This document shows, piece by piece, positions 27,130 through 34,648 of a DNA stretch of 55,574 nt (position 1 is the first letter of the stretch; each line of letters opens with the position of its first letter). The stretch spans positions 1 through 55,574 of IMG/VR virus record IMGVR_UViG_3300010885_011380; one strand, 5' to 3'. Origin of the DNA: a virus. The notes under the pieces are model-generated. The model did no database searches. It worked only from the letters and a program-made list of their open reading frames with translations, and had not been told where the DNA came from. A program made the translations under genes and the position numbers.

Positions 27130-28755
27130 ATGGCAGTATTCCAATGGGTCGGCGGCTACACGGCGCACACGGGCTTTATGAGTGGCTACTCGGGCAACTA
27201 CAAAGGCTCGGGCAAGGCTGTTTGGATGAGCGTCTTCAACGGGCTGACGGGCATGTCGGGCGACCGTTCGTTCGCCCCCCACTATTGGGGATTCAAGGAG
27301 AATTGGCGTGAGCGTGTGCCCGCCCCCTCGGATCAGACGCAATGGGAGTACGACTACATCCCCGCCACCCGCCTTCCTAGGGGTGGCGACAAGGTCGTCT
27401 TCGGCTCGGTCTACAACGAAATTCGTGGAGCGGCGTTTGCCGAGCAACTGAGCGCATCCATCTCCCTTCTGTTCGGTGGACTCTCGGGCGGCGAATGGCA
27501 TGATGCGACCTCGGGCAAGACGAGCGACATCGAATTCGAGGTGCATCCGCACTTCGGAGGCAGGTCGAGGGTCACCGACAAGTACATCAACGCCGAGAAC
27601 TACTACGGTGGAGTTGGTCTTGGGGACTACCATTGGTATTGGTCTACGGGTTCGCAAAGCGAGACGCAGGGCAGGATTTGGTATCAGATGCACCGTGGTT
27701 CCATCGGCTTCGATGCCTCGCAGGTATCGGGACAGGCTGCATACGGCTATGGAGCGGTCATCGGTGAGCAAGCGTTCAACTTCACCTTGACGGGCGATAA
27801 AAATGACGGCAACTATCTCGTCGAGACGAACAACTACATCGACCCGCTCGACATCCGCTTCAGCGTGTTCAACAATCGCTCGACTAGGGCGAAGGTGAGG
27901 ATCAAGCAGGTTTCCGCCAACGGTGCCGACTCGATTGCGCAGTTGGTGAACTCGTACTACACCACGCCACTCGACGCACCTGATCCGCAGACCCCGAGCA
28001 TGAACCCTGCGATGGGAACCACGAGCAACACATCGCTCCTGTCGATCTGCGGTCGGGTCGGGAACATCGAACAGGACAACGGCACACTCAAGAGCCTCCG
28101 CTACAAGTCGGTCGGTCTGAGTGCGGACAACATCTACATACGGCAACGACCCGTGGGGCTTTACCTCGACGAAAGCACCACGATCTACTCATCGGTCGTG
28201 GCGGAGCCGAACAAGGCACTCTCGACCCTGTCGATCCATTGCGGTGCGCCGTACCTGAACACGACCCATCGTTTGAACTACCAAGGTTACGCTCCAGGTG
28301 GACCGCCTGGAAACAACAGCGTCGCATTCGGAGCGTCGATAGAGGGCGTGACTTTCGCCGTGGGCAACCGCTACGGTGGAATCGACGGCTACTCATGCAC
28401 CTTCGGTCGTTGGGACACCGAGACTGTCGGCGGTGTCACGAATGCAGCCAACGAGCCTACCCCAAGGGTCTTCATGTACAACCTTGAGGCTACGACCTTC
28501 TACGGCAAGGGCGGCTACCTCAAGACCGCAGCCGATCCGTTCACGGGCTTCCCCGTCTTCAGGGACGGATATCTGCGCAGCAACACGGTGATCGACCTCT
28601 CTAGGCAGGGCGATCCGACCTTCCGCAGCGGCTTGATCGGCAAGTCGGCTGAGGACGAGGGTCTGCGCATGGACAGTTACGATGCTCGGATCATCTTCGC
28701 ACAGGGACAGAACTTCTTGATTGAGAGCAAGGGCGATCCGCAGGGAATCACCTAA
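27130..28755 (+). CDS. Triplicated virion-like protein, copy 2
   Basis: 541 residues. N-terminus AVFQWVGGYT is identical to copy 3, followed by SGYSGNYKGSGKAVW and the LPRGGDKVVFG motif. The C-terminus FPVFRDGYLRSNTVIDLSRQGDP and EDEGLRMDSYDARIIFAQGQN matches the other copies. The middle is diverged, which is the pattern of conserved attachment/assembly ends with a variable core. No known domain recognised. Probably virion surface or fibre-associated; inference only. Confidence 0.6.
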   Translation: MAVFQWVGGYTAHTGFMSGYSGNYKGSGKAVWMSVFNGLTGMSGDRSFAPHYWGFKENWRERVPAPSDQTQWEYDYIPATRLPRGGDKVVFGSVYNEIRGAAFAEQLSASISLLFGGLSGGEWHDATSGKTSDIEFEVHPHFGGRSRVTDKYINAENYYGGVGLGDYHWYWSTGSQSETQGRIWYQMHRGSIGFDASQVSGQAAYGYGAVIGEQAFNFTLTGDKNDGNYLVETNNYIDPLDIRFSVFNNRSTRAKVRIKQVSANGADSIAQLVNSYYTTPLDAPDPQTPSMNPAMGTTSNTSLLSICGRVGNIEQDNGTLKSLRYKSVGLSADNIYIRQRPVGLYLDESTTIYSSVVAEPNKALSTLSIHCGAPYLNTTHRLNYQGYAPGGPPGNNSVAFGASIEGVTFAVGNRYGGIDGYSCTFGRWDTETVGGVTNAANEPTPRVFMYNLEATTFYGKGGYLKTAADPFTGFPVFRDGYLRSNTVIDLSRQGDPTFRSGLIGKSAEDEGLRMDSYDARIIFAQGQNFLIESKGDPQGIT

Positions 28756-28790
28756 TCAACACCAACGATCAGTAGGAAAGGGAACAAGAG

Positions 28791-30410
28791 ATGGCAGTAT
28801 TCCAATGGGTCGGCGGCTACACGGGTCACGAGGGCATCAACAGCGGCTACTCGGGCAACTACGCAGGATCAGGCAAGAAGGTATGGACGAGCGTGTGGAA
28901 TGGTCTGACCACGGATCGTGGCGACTTCGCATTCGCACCGTACCATTGGGACTTCACGCAGAATTGGCGTGAGCGTGTGACTTCGTCAGGGGCACTCATC
29001 CAATACTCGCCATACGACTACATCTCCGCCACCCGACTTCCCCGTGGGGGCGATCAGGTGGTCTTCGGTGCCCCTTGGGTCAGCAACGCAGCCGCAGCCG
29101 ATCTGTTCACGGGAGGACGCACGGAGGTTGACCGCCGTGCCTTGGGAATCTCCTGCCTGTTCGGCGGATGCTCGGGCGCATCGCTGAAGTGGCCTGGTGC
29201 GTCCGATCCTGCAAGCACGGGCGACATTCAGTTCGTCGTGACCGATGACTTCGGGTGGAACCACCTTGCACAGGGAGCCGCTGTGGTCAACCCCGAGAAC
29301 GATACCGAATGGTTCAAGCGGCTCATCGGGGTGGGCTATGCCCGACATTTGGTCGGAACGACCCCGTATGCGGGTTCCATGCTCAAGCGTCTGAGCATCG
29401 GTGAGATCGGCTTCGACTCATCGAAGATCACGGGAAGTGCGAATCCGACCAATCCCGCACAGGGAACCTACATCGGGAAGGATTTCTCGCTGACGGGCTT
29501 CGGATATGTCCTGACGATCAACAAGATCGCTCCCCTGCATCTTCGCTTCAGTTCCTTCAACAACCGTGGACGCAGGTCGAAGGCTCGAATCCGACAATGC
29601 TCCGCAAACGCATCCACCTCGACCGCATCCATCGACGGATGGGAGTCCCTCGTCCGTGTGATGAGTAACAACTCCACTAGCCCGATTGCGGGCGAGACGG
29701 GAAACGATTCCACGCTCCTCGTCTGCGGTCAGGTTGAAAGCATCGTTCAGAACCAAGGCTTCTTCGGCAACCTCGACCACACGGGCAACACCAACCTCGT
29801 CGTGCAAAAGGTGAATTCCAACGAGAACATCTATGGAATGCACTTGGGCAACACCGTCCAAATCATCACATCGGTTGTCTGCCAACCCAAGGCTTCGTTC
29901 AGCCCGATCAACATCTACTGTGGTGCAAGCGTCCTTGACACCAAGCACGACACCGATCAGAGGGTTGGCTACCGTGGCAGGGAGGATGGCGTGAACCGCC
30001 CGTACCGCATGACCTACCGCATCGGCTCCCTCACGGGAGTCGCAGTCGGAATCGGCACATGGACTTGCGAGTCGTTTGGTCCCACCTCGACCAACCGTTT
30101 CGCTGAACCCACCCCGAAGGTCGAGATGAACTCGTTCATCTGCGACGACTTCTACGGCAAGGGCGGCTACCTCAAGGCATCGGATATGGCGACACAGACC
30201 ACCAATCCCGTCTTCAGGGATGGCTTCCTCAAGAAGGACACCTTCCTCGACCTCAACAAGTCGGGCGACCCGAACTTCAGGAACAGTCTGATCGGCTACA
30301 GTCCTTCGGACGAGGGTCTGCGCATGGACAGCCCTCTCGCCCGTGTCGTGTTCAATCTCGGTGACAATGTGCGGACGAACGGCAGCGGCGATCCGAACAG
30401 CGAAACCTGA
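28791..30410 (+). CDS. Triplicated virion-like protein, copy 3
   Basis: 539 residues, closest to copy 2. Shared parts: AVFQWVGGYTG, SGYSGNYAGSGKKVW, YDYISATRLPRGGDQVVFG, and the C-terminal PVFRDGFLKKDTFLDLNKSGDP with IGYSPSDEGLRMDSPLARV. The start of the coding sequence is the same as in copy 2 at DNA level for over 30 bases, suggesting recent duplication or gene conversion. No late motif directly upstream, so it is probably co-transcribed with copy 2. It ends 3 bases from a convergent minus-strand gene. Confidence 0.6.
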   Translation: MAVFQWVGGYTGHEGINSGYSGNYAGSGKKVWTSVWNGLTTDRGDFAFAPYHWDFTQNWRERVTSSGALIQYSPYDYISATRLPRGGDQVVFGAPWVSNAAAADLFTGGRTEVDRRALGISCLFGGCSGASLKWPGASDPASTGDIQFVVTDDFGWNHLAQGAAVVNPENDTEWFKRLIGVGYARHLVGTTPYAGSMLKRLSIGEIGFDSSKITGSANPTNPAQGTYIGKDFSLTGFGYVLTINKIAPLHLRFSSFNNRGRRSKARIRQCSANASTSTASIDGWESLVRVMSNNSTSPIAGETGNDSTLLVCGQVESIVQNQGFFGNLDHTGNTNLVVQKVNSNENIYGMHLGNTVQIITSVVCQPKASFSPINIYCGASVLDTKHDTDQRVGYRGREDGVNRPYRMTYRIGSLTGVAVGIGTWTCESFGPTSTNRFAEPTPKVEMNSFICDDFYGKGGYLKASDMATQTTNPVFRDGFLKKDTFLDLNKSGDPNFRNSLIGYSPSDEGLRMDSPLARVVFNLGDNVRTNGSGDPNSET

Positions 30411-30413
30411 TCG

Positions 30414-30917
30414 CTACGGCAACTCTAGCGGGTCGATTCCGTCCTGCGCATATCGCTTCTCCATACCGCCGAACATCGTGTTGAGGGCGGCATCGACTTT
30501 CCGCTCGACCTCTGCGGCGACGGAGTCATCGAACTCGGCATGAATCTTGTCGAGTCTTTCCCTGCAACTGTTCAGTTCGTCGGACAGATTCCTGCTCGTC
30601 CGACGACACAGGTCGAGGTCGTAGGTCAGCCCGTCGATCTTGTTCGCAAGATGGCTCGTCCACAGGTCGAGCATGGTCGAGAACTTCGCAACGATGCTCG
30701 GGTCTGCCATGCGACCGCCCTCTCCGATGACCGTGTCCCACAGTTCCCGTGCTTCCTCGCCCGTGAACTCTCCCGCAGTCCACCGCAGACCGCACGACCG
30801 CTCGGCACCCGAGATGTGTACCTTGTTCGCACCGTGTTCCTTGACGAATAGGATCGGATCGCCGTAGCGGCTGACCACGAGGTGAATGGTGGGTTTCGGC
30901 TGTGTCGCTGCGCTCAT
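30414..30917 (-). CDS. Hypothetical protein with C-terminal coiled coil
   Basis: 167 residues, unrecognised. The N-terminal half is beta-type (TIHLVVSRYGDPILFVKEHG, GLRWTAGEFTGEEARELWDTVIGEGGRM), resembling small phage proteins that bind substrate through a strand pair. The second half is helical (LCRRTSRNLSDELNSCRERLDKIHAEFDDSV). A TTGACT-N16-TACGCT promoter lies just upstream, and the gene runs convergently into the triplicated family with only 3 bases between. Confidence 0.6.
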   Translation of the reverse strand: MSAATQPKPTIHLVVSRYGDPILFVKEHGANKVHISGAERSCGLRWTAGEFTGEEARELWDTVIGEGGRMADPSIVAKFSTMLDLWTSHLANKIDGLTYDLDLCRRTSRNLSDELNSCRERLDKIHAEFDDSVAAEVERKVDAALNTMFGGMEKRYAQDGIDPLELP

Positions 30918-30924
30918 GGCGTTG

Positions 30925-30952
30925 AGCGTAAGGTCGTAAATCCCGCAGTCAA
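30925..30952 (-). promoter_or_regulatory. Early-type promoter TTGACT-N16-TACGCT
   Basis: Minus-strand hexamers at 30947-30952 and 30925-30930. The repeat TTGACTTGACT overlaps the stop codon of the preceding gene. It drives the 30414-30917 gene. Confidence 0.6.
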
Positions 30953-30953
30953 G

Positions 30954-31241
30954 TCAATCCCGCATGATCGACTGCCATTGGGCGAAATCGTCCCCGCTCA
31001 TCCGCAGCAACCTCTCCCATAGGGATTCGTACTCCTCCCGCCATGTCACCCCGTCAACCGCATGGGGTGGTTGAGGCGGGATCGAATACACCAAACCCTG
31101 CAAGCGGTGCAGTTCGTCACGGGCATCCATGATCAACTTCGGGAGGCTCTCGGTCGTGTGTTCGTGCATCTGCGCCCGAACCCGACCGACCTCCTCCAAC
31201 GCCAAGGTGAGCCTGTCAACGATGTCGATGTTCTCGGACAT
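30954..31241 (-). CDS. Hypothetical small helical protein
   Basis: 95 residues starting at the TGATG overlap with the GDP-mannose dehydratase stop. Mostly helical (ENIDIVDRLTLALEEVGRVRAQMHEH, LPKLIMDARDELHRLQGLV), ending in WREEYESLWERLLRMSGDDF. No recognised family. Translational coupling suggests co-expression with the sugar genes, but no link to sugar metabolism can be shown. Confidence 0.55.
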   Translation of the reverse strand: MSENIDIVDRLTLALEEVGRVRAQMHEHTTESLPKLIMDARDELHRLQGLVYSIPPQPPHAVDGVTWREEYESLWERLLRMSGDDFAQWQSIMRD

Positions 31242-32251
31242 CAGTATGCCACCTGTGCGGATGCGATCATCGCCTGATCGGATCGGTACATCGACTGCGC
31301 CAACTTCCGCATGTCGTACCTCGGTTTCCACCCGAGCATCTGCCGTGCCTTGGTCGAGTCTCCGAGGAGGAACGGCACCTCGTTTGCACGGAGGAGTCGG
31401 GAATCGAACTTCACATACTCCGTCCAATGACCGAGGTCGGCGTAGGCGAACACCTCGTCTAGGAACTCACGGATGCTGTGCGTCTGCCCCGTAGCCACGA
31501 TGTAGTCGTCGCCCTTGGGCTGTTGGAGCATGAGCCACATCGCCTCGACATAGTCCTTGGCGTGTCCCCAATCACGCCTTGCGTCGAGGTTGCCCAAGCG
31601 CAGTTCCTTCTGCAACCCGTGCCTGATCTTCGCCGCCGCCATCGTGATCTTGCGGGTCACGAATGTCTCGCCACGGCGGGGACTCTCGTGGTTGAAGAGG
31701 ATGCCGCACGATGCGTGGATGCCGTATGCCTTGCGGTAGGTCTGTGTCATGTGGTGGGCGTAGACCTTCGCCACGGCATAGGGGGACACGGGGCAGAGCG
31801 GCGACTTCTCGTTGAACCCCGTCTCCTCGGTCGGGAGGGAGTCGCCGTACATCTCGGAGGAGGATGCTTGGTAGTACCTGCACTCATGGCTCGGGGTGAT
31901 CCGCCGCACCGCCTCAAGGAGGTTCAGGGTGCCACGGCAGATGCCGTCAGAGGTGTACTCGGGCAACTCGAACGACACGGCGACATGGCTCTGCGCTGCG
32001 AGGTTGTACACCTCGTCGGGACGGAACTCGTCGAAGATGCGGTTGATGCACGAGGCATCGTGCAGGTCGTAGTACCGCATGACGAAGTTGGCGTTGGGCA
32101 TGAGGTGGTCGATCCTGCCCGTGTTGATGGTGGATGTCCTGCGCTTCAGTCCGACGACCCTGTAGCCCTTGGCGAGGAGCAACTCGCTGAGGTAGGAGCC
32201 GTCCTGCCCGTTCACGCCCGTGATGACCGCAGTCTTCATGTCCATGTTCAT
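31241..32251 (-). CDS. gmd: GDP-mannose 4,6-dehydratase
   Basis: Converts GDP-D-mannose to GDP-4-keto-6-deoxy-D-mannose with NADP, the first step to GDP-L-fucose. Extended SDR fold: Rossmann motif TGVNGQDGSYL (residues 11-21), RRTSTINTGRIDHL typical of GMD, the substrate/catalytic region YQASSSEMYG, and the Y158-xxx-K162 pair in YAVAKVYAHH. The GETFVTRKIT block and LGNLDARRDWGHAKDYVEAMW are also GMD signatures. 336 residues, slightly short for the family. The start overlaps the stop of the next enzyme's gene (ATGA). Confidence 0.94.
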   Translation of the reverse strand: MNMDMKTAVITGVNGQDGSYLSELLLAKGYRVVGLKRRTSTINTGRIDHLMPNANFVMRYYDLHDASCINRIFDEFRPDEVYNLAAQSHVAVSFELPEYTSDGICRGTLNLLEAVRRITPSHECRYYQASSSEMYGDSLPTEETGFNEKSPLCPVSPYAVAKVYAHHMTQTYRKAYGIHASCGILFNHESPRRGETFVTRKITMAAAKIRHGLQKELRLGNLDARRDWGHAKDYVEAMWLMLQQPKGDDYIVATGQTHSIREFLDEVFAYADLGHWTEYVKFDSRLLRANEVPFLLGDSTKARQMLGWKPRYDMRKLAQSMYRSDQAMIASAQVAY

Positions 32252-33159
32252 GCCCTGATCGAATGGTAGTTGTCCTGCACGAAGTCGCAGGTTTCCTTGA
32301 TCGCCTTCCTGAAGTCGGTGAACTCGAAGTGCGGGTAGGCGGTCTTGAAGCGGTGGTTGATCGTCGGCTTGCGGAGGATGCCTACGGGCATTTCCGTGCG
32401 CCACACCACCGCTCCCTTGAAGTCCATCGCCTCGGTGATCGTCTGCACCACGAACCTGATCGTCCACGCCTGTGCGGGGGAGACGATCATCGTCTGCGGC
32501 ATCCCCGTCCTCTCGTCCATGTGAATCTGCCATATCGCCCTTGCGATGTCGGGCGCATAGACGAACTCACGCTCACACTCGCCCGAACCCCACACCTCAA
32601 GGGGAGTCCCGTCACGCTTGGCGATGTAGCACTTGTGGATGAGGCTCGGGATGACATGACCTGCGTCGATGTCGTAGTTGTCGTGCTTGCCGAAGATGTT
32701 GCACGGGATCACGCACCTCGCCCACACGCCCTTCCGCTCGACCAAAGCCCTCGCACCCACCTCAAGCATCCTCTTGGCGTAGGCGTAGCCGTAGTTCGTG
32801 GGATGGGGTTCCCCGTTGTGAAGCATCCACTCGTCCACGGGATACGCCACATTCACGGGGAAGACGCAGGTCGAGAGGACGAAGGTCGCTGCGAAGATGC
32901 GCATCTCGGCGCATGCTCGGATGATGTTGGCGTTGATCGTGAGGTTGTCGCTGAAGAACGACAGCATGTCCTCCGAGTTCGCCTTCACCCCGCCGACCTT
33001 CGCCGCAAGGTGGATGATCTCGGAGACATCGTTGTCCCCGATGTACTGCCGCAGCCTCGGGTAGTCCATGAGGTCGAGTTCCGCACGGGTGGGCTTGAGT
33101 GCCATGTTCGGCATCTCCGACCCGACCAATCCGCCGCCTCCTGTGATGAGTACGCTCAT
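32248..33159 (-). CDS. fcl: GDP-L-fucose synthase
   Basis: 3,5-epimerase/4-reductase that finishes GDP-L-fucose from the dehydratase product. Short Rossmann motif ITGGGGLVGSE (5-15), the family's LAAKVGGVKAN block, STCVFP (96-101), and catalytic Y125-AYA-K129. HDNYDIDAGHVIPSLIHKC and the GSGECEREFVYAPDIARA motif confirm the family. 303 residues, the usual size. It overlaps the genes on either side by four bases, so the sigma-like protein, this enzyme and the dehydratase form one operon. Confidence 0.93.
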   Translation of the reverse strand: MSVLITGGGGLVGSEMPNMALKPTRAELDLMDYPRLRQYIGDNDVSEIIHLAAKVGGVKANSEDMLSFFSDNLTINANIIRACAEMRIFAATFVLSTCVFPVNVAYPVDEWMLHNGEPHPTNYGYAYAKRMLEVGARALVERKGVWARCVIPCNIFGKHDNYDIDAGHVIPSLIHKCYIAKRDGTPLEVWGSGECEREFVYAPDIARAIWQIHMDERTGMPQTMIVSPAQAWTIRFVVQTITEAMDFKGAVVWRTEMPVGILRKPTINHRFKTAYPHFEFTDFRKAIKETCDFVQDNYHSIRA

Positions 33160-33686
33160 TCGGGTCGTCCCTCCGACCTGTAGAAAGCCATGATCATCGT
33201 CTTGATGTCGGAGATGCGGACATGAACCGAGTTGGCGGTGATCCCGACGATTCGGGCGATCTCCCTAGCGGGAATGCCACGGATGCGCATCTGAAGCATC
33301 TCAATGTCGATCCGACGCAGGTTGAACCTCCGCTTGAGGAGAAGCCAATCCTCCTCGGTAGGCTCGAAGGCGATCTCGCCCTCACGGCTCACGAAGATAT
33401 GGGTGGCGGCGTTGCCCTCCAAGTCCGCACGATCCATGTTCGATGCTTGAATCGACTTCGGCTTGTTGTAGAACCGCCTCGTGAAGAAGGTCTTCTGCTG
33501 AAGGCTTGCCTTCCGCTGCATGAACTTCGGGTCGGCGTTGTTGCGCCAAATGGCGATGGCGGCATCTTGGGCGAAGTCGTCCGCCGTCCTGCCGTCGATC
33601 ATGCGGTCGCCATGCTGCTTCCGCAGCCACTCTCGGGTGATCTTGAGGTTCCGCAGGAACTCTCCGATCCATTTCTCGTCGTCCAT
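33156..33686 (-). CDS. ECF-like sigma factor
   Basis: 176 residues with a two-part sigma70-type layout. The region 2-like part includes TADDFAQDAAIAIWRN (about 34-49), like the D-x-x-Q-x-x-F/A-x-x-x-W motif of ECF sigma factors. The region 4-like helix-turn-helix at about 136-160 reads GIPAREIARIVGITANSVHVRISDIK. It could redirect RNA polymerase to phage late promoters (TAAATA class), although it does not look like T4 gp55. It heads the GDP-fucose operon by ATGA overlap. It may instead be a non-sigma HTH regulator. Confidence 0.6.
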   Translation of the reverse strand: MDDEKWIGEFLRNLKITREWLRKQHGDRMIDGRTADDFAQDAAIAIWRNNADPKFMQRKASLQQKTFFTRRFYNKPKSIQASNMDRADLEGNAATHIFVSREGEIAFEPTEEDWLLLKRRFNLRRIDIEMLQMRIRGIPAREIARIVGITANSVHVRISDIKTMIMAFYRSEGRPE

Positions 33687-33698
33687 GCGACCCCCGAA

Positions 33699-33902
33699 TC
33701 AGGATTGCGTCTGTTCCGACTCGGGCTTGCAGGTCTTCAACTTCAGCATGGTGCGAGAGGCGATGTAGAGGCATCCAAGCACGGTGCCGCACACGATCAG
33801 CCACTTGCTGATCTCGCTATCCCCCTTCATGCCTTCGATCAGACCGATCAGCACGGGTGCGATGCTGACCCAAAACTCCGTTGTCTTCGTGCCGTCCTTC
33901 AT
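33699..33902 (-). CDS. Holin-like small membrane protein
   Basis: 67 residues. Two hydrophobic segments (TEFWVSIAPVLIGLIEGM and SKWLIVCGTVLGCLYIASRTML) and a charged tail rich in Lys and Glu fit a class II holin that forms membrane lesions for lysis. ATG 33902 has a GGAGG site seven bases upstream, which excludes longer in-frame starts. It has its own promoter and a leader with an 11-bp hairpin (33935-33969). No endolysin was found nearby, so the lysis role is inferred from topology. Confidence 0.55.
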   Translation of the reverse strand: MKDGTKTTEFWVSIAPVLIGLIEGMKGDSEISKWLIVCGTVLGCLYIASRTMLKLKTCKPESEQTQS

Positions 33903-33934
33903 TGACCGACCTCCGATGGGCATGGAATCGCCGC

Positions 33935-33969
33935 ATCGACCGTGTGCAAAGGCTGCAAACACGGTCGAT
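33935..33969 (-). promoter_or_regulatory. 11-bp hairpin in the leader of the holin-like gene
   Basis: Perfect inverted repeat ATCGACCGTGT / ACACGGTCGAT with a 13-base loop that itself contains GCA/TGC. It lies between the promoter (34007-34034) and the ribosome site of the holin-like gene, so it is probably a structured leader controlling timing or an operator. There is no T-run, so not a standard terminator. Confidence 0.6.
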
Positions 33970-34006
33970 ATGGACGGACACCTTGCGGTTGCGTTATGGG
34001 AGTGCC

Positions 34007-34034
34007 ATCCTACCTTATCGCTACACTCTGTCAA
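34007..34034 (-). promoter_or_regulatory. Early-type promoter TTGACA-N16-TAGGAT
   Basis: Minus-strand -35 TTGACA (34029-34034) and -10 TAGGAT (34007-34012). It drives the holin-like gene and probably the sigma/fucose operon behind it. Confidence 0.7.
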
Positions 34035-34185
34035 CAGGCAGTCCTAGAATTTTGCTGTGGACAACCTGTCCGTCTAGGAAGGATAGATTAGGAGAAATCT
34101 GACCGTCTGAAACGGACAGAACCCGCCCGATCTATCCCTTGGAGGATAATCGGTGACGGGTTCCTTGTCTTTAGTCCGAGGCTGT
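34035..34185. other. Structured gap without gene
   Basis: No ORF with a ribosome site. It holds GGACA-ACC-TGTCC (34059-34071), 25 bases upstream of the -35 box, an operator-like dyad. It also holds a two-tier inverted repeat with outer arms GGATAGA (34081-34087) and TCTATCC (34131-34137) around CTGaCCGT-CTGAA-ACGGaCAG. These may be repressor sites or a small structured RNA. Confidence 0.45.
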
Positions 34186-34220
34186 GAAAATGTCGAAATC
34201 CCCGACTAGGGGGAATCGAC
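34186..34220 (-). terminator. Terminator after 34222-34602 gene
   Basis: On the minus strand GTCGATTCCCC pairs with GGGGATTTCGAC, followed by ATTTTC, starting two bases after the stop codon. It isolates the downstream holin/sigma promoter region. Confidence 0.6.
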
Positions 34221-34221
34221 C

Positions 34222-34602
34222 CTACTCACGGGGGTCGTCATCGGAGGAGTTCCACGGGTCGTTCGCACCCTCGAACTTCTCGCACATCTCCTCACGGAAT
34301 TCATGTGTGGGGAACGATGCGATCAGGTGTTGCCGCAGTTCCTCGGTGGCGGGAATCTCGTTGCCGTCCCCGTCGAATGCGACGATGTCGTCGAGGTCGA
34401 TGCTCACCTGCGTATCGTCAATCGTGATCTCCTCACGGCTTGTATTCGCAGCATCGGGATAGTTCCACGAGTCGAGCGAGGCATCGAACTCCACCGTCAC
34501 CGTTGCGATGGCGAAGATTCGACTGCCATCGGGCAGGATGAGAGGGCAGGAATCGAAGTCTTCGATGACGATCTCGTACTCGTATGACTTGCGATTGGAC
34601 AT
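34222..34602 (-). CDS. Acidic hypothetical protein
   Basis: 126 residues from ATG 34602, which has GGAG upstream; longer in-frame starts lie in the promoter. Beta-rich N-terminal half (YEYEIVIEDFDSCPLILPDGSRIFAIATVTVEF), then an acidic region (IDDTQVSIDLDDIVAFDGDGNEIPATEELRQHLIASF) and a C-terminus DPWNSSDDDPRE. No recognised family. The strong TTGACT-N16-TATCTT promoter suggests early, possibly high, expression. Confidence 0.6.
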   Translation of the reverse strand: MSNRKSYEYEIVIEDFDSCPLILPDGSRIFAIATVTVEFDASLDSWNYPDAANTSREEITIDDTQVSIDLDDIVAFDGDGNEIPATEELRQHLIASFPTHEFREEMCEKFEGANDPWNSSDDDPRE

Positions 34603-34620
34603 GATTGATCTCCTGCCGAA

Positions 34621-34648
34621 AAGATACAATACCGATCAGGTGAGTCAA
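34621..34648 (-). promoter_or_regulatory. Early-type promoter TTGACT-N16-TATCTT
   Basis: Best match to the minus-strand consensus. The -35 TTGACT (34643-34648) contains the TGA stop codon of the preceding nuclease-like gene, and the -10 TATCTT (34621-34626) is followed by TTCGG and GGAG. Confidence 0.75.

Noticed and set aside
32252-32533. 94-codon upstream extension of the GDP-mannose dehydratase frame
   Set aside because: It overlaps the fucose synthase gene and has shadow-type composition; the ATG at 32251 overlaps the upstream stop (ATGA) and directly precedes the Rossmann motif.
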